Source: CAJWOS01 sp964502005 | GTDB lineage: Bacteria > Myxococcota_A > UBA796 > UBA2385 | Length of the DNA: 64,000 nucleotides | Direction: 5' to 3' | Assembly (NCBI GenBank): GCA_964502005.1 | Contig: CAZCUX010000005.1 | Coordinates: 1 to 64,000 of the forward strand | In this document: positions 57,336 to 64,000 of the stretch, piece by piece | Numbering within the stretch: the first letter of the stretch is position 1 | How the letters are laid out: each line of letters begins with the position of its first letter | Position numbers and translations under genes: made by a program | Notes under the pieces: model-generated | Told to the model about the DNA's origin: nothing | Databases searched by the model: none | The model's input: the letters and a program-made list of their open reading frames with translations, nothing else

Positions 57336-59144
57336 GTGGCCATTCCGTCCGACCGTATCCGCAACTTCGCCATCATCGCCCACATCGACCATGGCAAGTC
57401 CACGTTGGCGGACAGAATCATGGAGCATGCGCGCCTCATCTCCGAGCGGGAGAAGAAGGCACAGTACCTCGACCGCATGGACCTCGAACGAGAGCGCGGA
57501 ATCACCATCAAGGCGCAGTCCGTTGCTATCCCGTTCACGACGCCGAGCGGGGAGTCGTATGTCCTCAACCTCATCGACACTCCCGGACACGTCGACTTCT
57601 CTTACGAAGTCAGCCGGTCGTTGGCGGCGTGTGAAGGGGCGCTGTTGGTCGTCGATGCTGCCCAAGGCGTCGAAGCGCAGACGTTGTCCAACGTCTACTT
57701 GGCGATTGACCAGAATCTCGAAATCATTCCGGTCTTGAACAAAATCGACCTGCCGGGCGCCGACCCCGACCGCGTCATCAGCGAAATCGAAGACACGGTG
57801 GGTCTCGACACCGCCAATGCCGTCATGTGCTCCGCGAAGACGGGCGTTGGCATTGAAGATGTCATGGCCGCGATTGTGGAGTACATCCCGGCTCCCAAGG
57901 CAAACCGCGATGTGCCGCTTCGTGCGCTGATTTTCGACTCCTGGTTCGACAGTTATGTCGGCGTGGTGGTCATGGTGCGCGTGATGGACGGTGTGTTGAA
58001 GCCGGGCACCCGCGTGCGCTTGATGGCCACGGGTGCCGTGTACGAAGTCACGCGTGTCGGCGTGTTTTCGCCGGAGACGGTTGACCGAGACGAGCTGGGC
58101 GCCGGTGAGGTCGGCTTTATGATGGCCGCCATCAAGCAGCTCGCAGATGCGCGTGTGGGGGACACCGTCACCACCAAAGACAACGGCGCCACCGAGCCTT
58201 TGACCGGCTTTCAAGAGGTCAAGCCGATGGTCTTCTCGGGCATTTATCCCATCGACTCAAAGGACCACGAGAACCTTCGGAGCGCGCTCGAAAAGCTGCA
58301 ACTCAACGATAGCGCCTTCGACTTCGAGCCCGAAACCTCCGATGCGTTGGGGTTTGGATTCCGGTGTGGCTACCTCGGCTTGCTGCATATGGAAATCGTC
58401 CAAGAACGCCTGGAACGCGAGTACGACCTCGACCTTATCAATACCTCTCCGAGCGTCGTCTACAAGGTGCGGTCGAAGGCAGGCCGGGAGTTTGAAATCC
58501 ATAGCCCGAGCAAGCTGCCGGAAGTCCAGGAAATCGACTTCATCGCAGAGCCGATAGCCAAAGTGACCATCCACTTGCCCGAAACCTATGTCGGGCCGGT
58601 GCTGAAACTTTGCCAGGACCGCCGTGGTGTGCAGGTGAACTTTGATTACGCCGGGCCGGGGCGCGTGGTGCTCACCTATGAGATTCCGTACGCCGAAGTG
58701 GTCTACGACTTCTTCGACAAGCTGAAGTCATGCAGCCGCGGATACGCATCGATGGACTACGAAATCGTGCGTTGGGAGCCCGAAGACCTGGTGAAGCTGG
58801 ACATCTTGGTGAATGGTGAAAAGGTAGATGCTCTCAGTGCTATCGTTCACCGCTCCAACGCGTTCCACATTGGCCAAGTCCTGACCCGCAAGCTCAAGGA
58901 TTTCATCCCGCGCCAGATGTGGGAGGTCGCGGTCCAGGCTGCCATCGGAAACAAGGTGTTGGCGCGTACGACCGTGAAAGCGCTGAGAAAGGACGTCACG
59001 GCGAAGTGCTATGGCGGCGACATTTCTCGTAAGCGGAAGCTGTTGGAACGGCAGAAGGAAGGCAAGAAGCGCATGAAGTCGGTGGGGTCCGTCGAGATTC
59101 CCCAGGAAGCATTCATGGCGGTTCTCAAGGTGGGCGACGATTGA
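57336..59144 (+). CDS. lepA: Elongation factor 4 (LepA), back-translocase
   Basis: 602 residues from GTG 57336 with GGAGG four bases upstream (an ATG two bases earlier is out of frame). Translational GTPase domain: IIAHIDHGKSTLADR (G1), ERERGITIKAQSVAI (G2), LIDTPGHVDF (G3), VLNKIDLPGAD (G4) and CSAKTGVGI (G5). It then has the LepA-specific LLHMEIVQERLEREYDLDLI and the C-terminal domain ending in KAKCYGGDISRKRKLLERQKEGKKRMK-type sequence (here CYGGDISRKRKLLE), VGSVEIPQEAFMAVL. Full length. It moves stalled ribosomes or aids initiation. The next gene starts inside its stop codon. Confidence 0.97.
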   Translation: MAIPSDRIRNFAIIAHIDHGKSTLADRIMEHARLISEREKKAQYLDRMDLERERGITIKAQSVAIPFTTPSGESYVLNLIDTPGHVDFSYEVSRSLAACEGALLVVDAAQGVEAQTLSNVYLAIDQNLEIIPVLNKIDLPGADPDRVISEIEDTVGLDTANAVMCSAKTGVGIEDVMAAIVEYIPAPKANRDVPLRALIFDSWFDSYVGVVVMVRVMDGVLKPGTRVRLMATGAVYEVTRVGVFSPETVDRDELGAGEVGFMMAAIKQLADARVGDTVTTKDNGATEPLTGFQEVKPMVFSGIYPIDSKDHENLRSALEKLQLNDSAFDFEPETSDALGFGFRCGYLGLLHMEIVQERLEREYDLDLINTSPSVVYKVRSKAGREFEIHSPSKLPEVQEIDFIAEPIAKVTIHLPETYVGPVLKLCQDRRGVQVNFDYAGPGRVVLTYEIPYAEVVYDFFDKLKSCSRGYASMDYEIVRWEPEDLVKLDILVNGEKVDALSAIVHRSNAFHIGQVLTRKLKDFIPRQMWEVAVQAAIGNKVLARTTVKALRKDVTAKCYGGDISRKRKLLERQKEGKKRMKSVGSVEIPQEAFMAVLKVGDD

Positions 59145-59653
59145 GCGAGCCCGCGCGGGTCTCTGTTACGGCGCTGCTGGCTGCCGCCTTGGTGGTCGCG
59201 GCCCTCGGCGTGCGATTTGGAGTCGGGCGCCCCGTTCAAGTCGTGGGGCGCAATATGCTGCCGGGGATAGAGCCAGGAACGTGGGTGTGGGCGTCTCTGG
59301 GGGGAGGCCCTCCGCTCCCCGGTGAGACCGTCATCGTGCGTTGGCCCGGTGACGAGGTGCTCGGCGCGGCCCGCGTTGTTGCGACAGGTCCGGCATCCGT
59401 GTCGGTATTGGATGGCGGGACCGTTGTCGTGGATGGCGAACCGGTGCACGGGTCCCGTGACGGCGCGTTCCGTCGGGAGCGCTATATCGGTGGCGAAGGG
59501 GTGGTCTTGCCCGGTGGTCACGGCTGTCCAGAGGTTGTCGTGCCGGAGGGGTGGATCTTTGTGCTGTCCGACGCACGCGCGACGGGCGGCGATAGTTGTG
59601 TGCATGGTCCGGTCCCGGTATCGGCGGTGCTAGGGAGATATGGCGGTCCATGA
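59141..59653 (+). CDS. Signal peptidase I-like protein lacking the catalytic dyad
   Basis: 170 residues from TTG 59141, overlapping the lepA stop by four bases. An N-terminal membrane helix (TALLAAALVVAALGV) precedes the S26 fold. The boxes align with LepB: QVVGRNMLPGIEPGTWVW (box B), GETVIVRWPGDE (C), VLGAARVVATGPASVSVLDG (D) and PEGWIFVLSDARATGGDSCVHGPVPVSAVLGR (E; key part VLSDARATGGDS). In box B the nucleophilic Ser is Asn (GRNM), and in box D the general-base Lys is Ala (GAAR), so proteolysis by the known mechanism is not possible. Its position after lepA is that of lepB. Probably a non-catalytic envelope partner. Confidence 0.75.
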   Translation: MSEPARVSVTALLAAALVVAALGVRFGVGRPVQVVGRNMLPGIEPGTWVWASLGGGPPLPGETVIVRWPGDEVLGAARVVATGPASVSVLDGGTVVVDGEPVHGSRDGAFRRERYIGGEGVVLPGGHGCPEVVVPEGWIFVLSDARATGGDSCVHGPVPVSAVLGRYGGP

Positions 59654-59749
59654 CGCTATCGTGGGATTTCAATGGTTTCGATTGGGTCCATTGGTTCCAT
59701 CTTGCTTGTCGCGAGCGGTACAGTTCCGTGCCCAGCGTTGAGGTCTTGC

Positions 59750-60208
59750 ATGCATCGCTACGAAAATGCCGCGCCGTCCCTACGTTCACTGCGTGAAGGT
59801 CGGCTCCGCGCAGGCGGTCCCTACCGCCGTTCGCGCCACGGGCGCGTGCAAGTGCTGACGGTTCTTCTGTTGCTCGCGCTCATTGTGGCTGGTTTTTTTG
59901 CCCAGCTCTTTGGGCCCTATTACCTCGACTACATGAACATGAAAGAGGTCGTGAAGAGCGCCTCTTTGGCATGGTATGCAAACGCCGAAGAAGTAGCCGG
60001 GCGGGAAAAGCTCCGCATGACGCTCGACCAAAAAGAAATCGACTACATCACGGGCGACGACTGCTCGTTTGAAAAGCAGGGCGAGTATTTTGTCGTTTCG
60101 TGCGCATGGGTTGTCCATGTCTATTATCCAGGCACCGACTATTACAAGACGCTCGATTACTCCGTGACGGCGTCTTCCGACCAACGGGGCAGCGTCGAAG
60201 TGTATTAG
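59750..60208 (+). CDS. Single-pass membrane protein, DUF4845-like
   Basis: 152 residues from ATG 59750, six bases after GAGG. A basic cytoplasmic head (SLREGRLRAGGPYRRSRHGR) leads to a membrane helix (VQVLTVLLLLALIVAGFFA) and a periplasmic beta domain, FGPYYLDYMNMKEVVKSASLAW, LRMTLDQKEIDYITGDDCSFE, FVVSCAWVVHVYYPG. The architecture and position resemble the DUF4845 protein that lies after lepA-lepB in gamma- and betaproteobacteria (lepA-lepB-DUF4845-rnc). Two Cys could form a disulfide. Role unknown; it probably works with the preceding signal-peptidase-like protein. Confidence 0.6.
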   Translation: MHRYENAAPSLRSLREGRLRAGGPYRRSRHGRVQVLTVLLLLALIVAGFFAQLFGPYYLDYMNMKEVVKSASLAWYANAEEVAGREKLRMTLDQKEIDYITGDDCSFEKQGEYFVVSCAWVVHVYYPGTDYYKTLDYSVTASSDQRGSVEVY

Positions 60209-60710
60209 TACTGCGGCTTGCAGCGCCAAACGCGGTCTGAAGCACATTGTTGCCGTGCAGAAGAGCACTCTCCGTGCGACGTGGTGGGCGAACGCCGCAC
60301 GCGCAATTTTTCGGCCGGTGGTTGGGGCACACAAAATCGGGTCCCGTGGGCTTTTTGAAGAAGAATCGGCCAAAATTGCGCGGCTTGGGCTTCGCAACGG
60401 CTTGGCTGGTGGTCAGAACGGGGTTTTCTCGATAGACTGTGTGCGAGCGTTCGAGAGGAAGCGGCGGTCGAAAGTTCGGCCGTCCTCCCTGGAATGTGGT
60501 GGCTGGGCGGTGAGACCACACGGGTGGCCGCGCTACTCGACGTGCCACCCCACCAGGGACGTTCGCTCGGTTGGCCGGATTCACTGGGGCCGCCCCGTCG
60601 GGCGGATTGGTGAGCCGTCCGTGATTGTACCGTACGACCACCTCCGTGTAGCGCCTGTTTTCGAAACTGAGAATCGGGCCCGTCGACGACCAAAGACGAG
60701 GATTTGCGAC
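60209..60710 (+). other. 502-base non-coding region upstream of greA with inverted repeats
   Basis: An 11-bp perfect pair CGCGCAATTTT (60300-60310) / AAAATTGCGCG (60372-60382), extended by GGCC/GGCC (60313-60316 and 60368-60371), encloses 61 bases. Downstream are TGTGGT/ACCACA (60495-60519) and GGGTGGC/GCCACCC (60522-60550). The open frame running into greA has no start signal and reads as non-coding. A structured leader or small RNA is possible; no promoter pair was convincing. Confidence 0.45.
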
Positions 60711-61187
60711 ATGCAGCGAGTACCCATGACGCCGAGCGGCCACGCAGCTCTCGAAGCCGAGCTGAAAAACCTCAAAGAAGTGGTGCGATTTCAGATCGTC
60801 CGCGACATCGAAGAGGCCCGTGCCCACGGCGACATTTCCGAGAACTCGGAGTTTGAAGATGCGAAGCACCGCCAGTCCTTGACCGAAGGCCGCATCCGCG
60901 AACTTGAGGGAAAAATCGCTGCTGCGGAAGTCATCGACGTTTCGAAAATGACGCCGTCGGACAGGGTCATCTTCGGCGTGACGGTAGAGCTCGAAGACGC
61001 GACCTCCGAAGAGACCTTGACCTACCAGATCGTTGGCACCGATGAGGCGGACGTGAAGTTGGGCAAAGTCTCCGTGACGTCGCCGCTGGGCCGCGCCCTG
61101 GTGGGTCGCGAAGCGGGCGATGAGGTGACGGTCAACGCGCCTTCGGGTCTGCGGCGTTACACCATCATCGACGTCCAGTACAAATAA
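60711..61187 (+). CDS. greA: Transcription elongation factor GreA
   Basis: 158 residues. N-terminal coiled coil: VPMTPSGHAALEAELKNLKEV, then VRDIEEARAHGDISENSEFEDAK with the conserved acidic tip D-E-N-E (GDISENSEFEDAK). C-terminal FKBP-like domain: VIFGVTVELEDA, TYQIVGTDEADVKLGKVSV and SPLGRALVGREAGDEV. It inserts its coiled coil into the RNA polymerase secondary channel to stimulate cleavage of backtracked RNA. ATG 60711 is preceded by GAGG at nine bases. It precedes the RecG-like gene by 82 bases on the same strand. Confidence 0.96.
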   Translation: MQRVPMTPSGHAALEAELKNLKEVVRFQIVRDIEEARAHGDISENSEFEDAKHRQSLTEGRIRELEGKIAAAEVIDVSKMTPSDRVIFGVTVELEDATSEETLTYQIVGTDEADVKLGKVSVTSPLGRALVGREAGDEVTVNAPSGLRRYTIIDVQYK

Positions 61188-61269
61188 TGTTGGGCGTTGG
61201 GCCAGTCCGGTCACACCAAATCGGTCGTTGACCCCTTCTGACCTGTCCCGTGCGCTGGTGAGGATGGTT

Positions 61270-64000
61270 GTGAGTCAAGTCGAAGGATCTGAGACTGAGG
61301 CTGAGGGCTCCGCTCTCCCCGTTGCTTCCGAAAACCTGCCGGTCTCTGGCAGTGTCGATGCGGAGGTTGCGTCGGAAGAGGCCACAACAGGACAAATCGC
61401 GCCTGTTGATGGTATTCCCGATGAAGCGGCTTCTCCAGCGGTTGAACCCTCCCAGCGGCGTACAGCGTGCCTTTTGTCGGTGCGTCGTTCGTTGTCCTGG
61501 ACCAGCCGACAGCCCGCTCCCCAGCCAGGACCAAGCTGGCTAGGGGCTGCGTGCAAGCGCCTGCTGGTCCCGTATTTGCATGGCGAGGTTGACCTCACGG
61601 GCTTGTTTTCTATGCTCGACGAATTGGATGCTGCGGAACCCGATGGGCGCCGGCGGTATCTGATTCGCGCGCGAAAAACGATTGACGCTATCCTCGGCAA
61701 TGAGCGCCCACGGCGTCGTCGAGACCGGCGTCCGCGGCGCGACGGCAGCTTTGAGGGCAAGCGGGCATCGGCACCGCGGGTGTCCGAAGAAGTGCCCGCG
61801 TCGCCGCGTGCTCCGGAAGCGGTTGCACCTGCGCCGAAGGCTGTCCCCCCGTCGTCGGAAGGTGCCTCGGGTCCACCCTCTCGCTACGCCTCGGACGATG
61901 GCCCTGCGGGGCGCAACCGGCGTCGCCGCGGCCGCAAGTCGCGTCCGGTCATCGATGAGCCCTCCGCTCCGCCCGAGAGCGTCATCGAAGTAGAAGTGGA
62001 GCCGCCACCTCCGGTCGTCGAGCCACGGCGCCCGCTCGGCGACCCGGCGGGCACCGGTCGGATGCTGTCTGCTTTGGGCGTATTCGACGACGACGAACTG
62101 GCCGCCCTCGGGGACGATGGGCTTACGACCATCGCCGACTTGTTGCTGCGCGCGCCGGTCTCCCAGGCGAAGGTGGCGCGGGTGCATCTGCCGGACCTCG
62201 TTTTTGATGAGCCGGCGGTAATTCGAGCCACTCTGTTGGCCCGTTACCTTCGTTTTACACCGCATGGCCGCCGTTGGGAGGTCATGATTGGGGACGAAGG
62301 GGGGCCTTCGCTCAAAGTCCGCTGGTTCCGTCGGCCGCCGCGCGGCTGGGACAAGTGGGAGGTGGGTAGCGAGCTCGGGTTTGCGGGAGAAATCCGCGAC
62401 ACCGAAGAAGGCGCGGTCTTGTACGAGGGCGAGCCCCTTGGCTTGAGCGGGCGCGGAAGCGGCTTGCTTCTGGAATACAACGTAGAAGGTGTTGACGACG
62501 CCCGTGTCCGCGACGGTCTATCGGTGGCGCTTGAAAACATCGACGAAACCTTGCTTGACTGGATGCCCGACGCGATGGTCGATGAGCATCGCCTGTTGCC
62601 TCTTGGCGAAGCGCTGCGGGACGCACACTTTCCCGCGAACACCACGCGTCGGGGGCGGGTCCGTCTCGCGTTCGATGAGCTCTTCACCATTCAGGTGGGG
62701 GTCGCTTGGCGTTCGGGGCGGGGCAAGGTCGAAAAGGGCGTGCCTCACAAGGCTTCGCACATTGGCATCGGACAGATTGAAGCCCAGCACCAAATTCAGC
62801 TCAACGACGAGCAAGAGTTTGTGTTCTCGGAAATCCGCCGTGACCTTGTGCGCGCGGCGCCGATGATGCGTCTTATTCAGGGCGACGTGGGGGCCGGCAA
62901 GAGCTTGGTCTCCCAAATGGCCGCAATCTTCGTTGCGACAGGCGGTGCGCAGGTCGCGATGGTCGCCCCAGACGCGATGGCCGCTGAGCGTCGCTTCTTG
63001 CATGCAGACCCCCTTCTGCGTTCCATTGGCATCAAGACCCTGTTGGTGGCGGATGGCAAACCGGACCGCGCGCAGGTCGACGCGATTCGCCGCGGAGAAG
63101 CCCAGGTCGTGTATGGCACGATGGGCATTCTCGACCGTGCTCTGGCATGGAAGCGACTTGGCCTCGTGGCCGTCGAAGAGCGCGGCCCGTATGGCACCCT
63201 CCCGAGCGAATTGCTGCAGCGCCGTGGCAATCGACCCGACCTCCTCGTGACGCCGCGGGTTCCGATTCCGGCCAGTTTGGCATTTACGGTCTTCGGGGAC
63301 TTCGATGTATCGGTGTTGGGTGGTGTTGAGCATCCGCCCGTCGGTTGCTCGCGCCACACGCCGTCGGAGCGGCGGGTGGCCTACGCGGCGCTTCGGGAGA
63401 CCCTCGCGCGGGGCGGGCAGGGGTACGTGGTGTTCCCCGTGCGGGAAGGCCGTGACCTTCTGTCGGTCGAAGATGCGGTGCGCATGGCGAAGGCGCTGCA
63501 AGCCGAGGCCTTGCCGGGCGTGCGGTTGAGCGTCTATTCGTCCGAGATGTCTCGCGAAGAGCGGGGTCGCGTGCACGATGACTTCCAGCAACGCCGAATC
63601 GACGTGCTGGTATGTACCACCCACATTGAAGACTCTCCGCCGGTCGCCAACGCGACGAGCATGGTCGTGGAGTACGCCGACCTACACGATGTTGTGCGCT
63701 TGCATCGCCTGCGAGCCCACGTCGGCCAAGGTTTCCGTTCGGGTACATTCACGCTCGTATTGTCGGAGCAGCCCGACCCCAGCCAGCTTTCGCGACTCGA
63801 CCAGCTCCTCCTGGAGCGGGATGGCTTCCGCCTTGCCGAACTCGACCTCCAGTTCCGCGGGGCCGAGGCGCTGCTGGGCGAACGTGCCACCGAAGCGCCT
63901 GACTTCATGTGGGCCGACCCTCCCGAGGACCGCGGCTTGTTGCTGCGCGCCCGCGCGGCGGCCTTTGATGTGCTCGAACGCGACCCCGACCTCCGGGACT
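61270..64000 (+). CDS. RecG-like protein with degenerate helicase motifs (3' partial)
   Basis: At least 910 codons, running off the right end. GTG 61270 lies six bases after GAGG (an ATG at 61264 is alternative). A long N-terminal extension (about 250 residues) is Arg/Pro-rich and disordered. The helicase part aligns with RecG: GDVGAGKSLVSQMAAIF (Walker A, Lys kept), then LVAVEERGPYG where RecG has VIDEQHRFG, VTPRVPIPASLAF for TATPIPRTLA, CTTHIEDSPPVANA for TTVIEVGVDVPNA and RLRAHVGQG for QLRGRVGRG. Motifs II, III, V and VI are therefore broken, while the terminal RFRGAEALLGERAT-type wedge end (LQFRGAEALLGE) is kept. Fork-binding without unwinding is plausible. Confidence 0.75.
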   Translation, partial: MSQVEGSETEAEGSALPVASENLPVSGSVDAEVASEEATTGQIAPVDGIPDEAASPAVEPSQRRTACLLSVRRSLSWTSRQPAPQPGPSWLGAACKRLLVPYLHGEVDLTGLFSMLDELDAAEPDGRRRYLIRARKTIDAILGNERPRRRRDRRPRRDGSFEGKRASAPRVSEEVPASPRAPEAVAPAPKAVPPSSEGASGPPSRYASDDGPAGRNRRRRGRKSRPVIDEPSAPPESVIEVEVEPPPPVVEPRRPLGDPAGTGRMLSALGVFDDDELAALGDDGLTTIADLLLRAPVSQAKVARVHLPDLVFDEPAVIRATLLARYLRFTPHGRRWEVMIGDEGGPSLKVRWFRRPPRGWDKWEVGSELGFAGEIRDTEEGAVLYEGEPLGLSGRGSGLLLEYNVEGVDDARVRDGLSVALENIDETLLDWMPDAMVDEHRLLPLGEALRDAHFPANTTRRGRVRLAFDELFTIQVGVAWRSGRGKVEKGVPHKASHIGIGQIEAQHQIQLNDEQEFVFSEIRRDLVRAAPMMRLIQGDVGAGKSLVSQMAAIFVATGGAQVAMVAPDAMAAERRFLHADPLLRSIGIKTLLVADGKPDRAQVDAIRRGEAQVVYGTMGILDRALAWKRLGLVAVEERGPYGTLPSELLQRRGNRPDLLVTPRVPIPASLAFTVFGDFDVSVLGGVEHPPVGCSRHTPSERRVAYAALRETLARGGQGYVVFPVREGRDLLSVEDAVRMAKALQAEALPGVRLSVYSSEMSREERGRVHDDFQQRRIDVLVCTTHIEDSPPVANATSMVVEYADLHDVVRLHRLRAHVGQGFRSGTFTLVLSEQPDPSQLSRLDQLLLERDGFRLAELDLQFRGAEALLGERATEAPDFMWADPPEDRGLLLRARAAAFDVLERDPDLRD

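Noticed and set aside
60255..60710. Upstream extension of the greA frame
   Set aside because: GreA has standard length from ATG 60711; the upstream translation is Arg/Trp-rich without conserved start and crosses inverted repeats.

Overview
The window is about 64 kb of high-GC chromosomal DNA that looks like a myxobacterium-like (Myxococcota or deltaproteobacterial) genome. The pointers are: C-terminal Cys-tag, membrane helix and Arg-cluster sorting signals of the MYXO-CTERM kind on two surface proteins; a beta-helix protein with MopE-type DCDD repeats; two active-looking Ser/Thr kinases plus a pseudokinase; FHA, PEGA and cyclic-nucleotide modules; and many exported proteins or lipoproteins of unknown function. 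No phage, insertion sequence, integrase or CRISPR array was seen. One scaffold gap of 100 N lies at 697-796, and both window ends cut through genes (a Gly-rich surface protein on the left, a RecG-like protein on the right).

Layout. 1-4.6 kb: end of a GGST-repeat surface protein, a small lipoprotein, apaG, nth and a CPA1 Na+/H+ antiporter. 4.6-11.8 kb, minus strand: an acyl-CoA synthetase, an AI-2E/PerM-family membrane protein, a degenerate 5'-nucleotidase fused to a barrel-like domain, and a fatty-acid desaturase. 11.9-21.5 kb: an FHA protein, an acetyltransferase, tRNA-dihydrouridine synthase, two Ser/Thr kinases and the large beta-helix/MopE surface protein. 21.9-33.8 kb: a co-directional array of eleven genes in which a complete peptide-type ABC importer (solute-binding protein, two permeases, two ATPases, joined by ATGA overlaps) is embedded among envelope proteins (TPR lipoprotein, proline-rich periplasmic protein, PEGA/barrel-like protein, TolB-like propeller). 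33.9-44 kb: a pair of paralogous Cys-rich lipoproteins, an OmpA-domain protein, a large Ig/barrel surface protein, an orphan O-carbamoyltransferase, a triple-repeat lipoprotein and a membrane pseudokinase. 44-52.4 kb: a LPLAT acyltransferase, a Trypco1-like small protein, a cNMP-binding protein, a thioredoxin-like protein, two identical tRNA-Ala(GGC) genes in a 110-bp tandem duplication, a DnaK paralog and a TPR lipoprotein. 52.5-64 kb: housekeeping genes rpsU, holA, rpsT, ugd, lepA, a dead signal-peptidase homolog, a DUF4845-like membrane protein, greA and a RecG-like gene.

The most interesting theme is pseudoenzymes in conserved positions. The LepB-like protein directly after lepA has lost both members of the Ser/Lys dyad. 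The RecG-like protein keeps the Walker A lysine but has lost the DExH box and motif VI. A kinase-like membrane protein has no catalytic motifs, and a 5'-nucleotidase-like exported protein lacks several metal ligands. Other leads are three candidate structured non-coding stretches (23.5 kb, 46.3 kb, 60.3 kb) and the ABC/envelope operon. All functions are read from sequence motifs without database searches.
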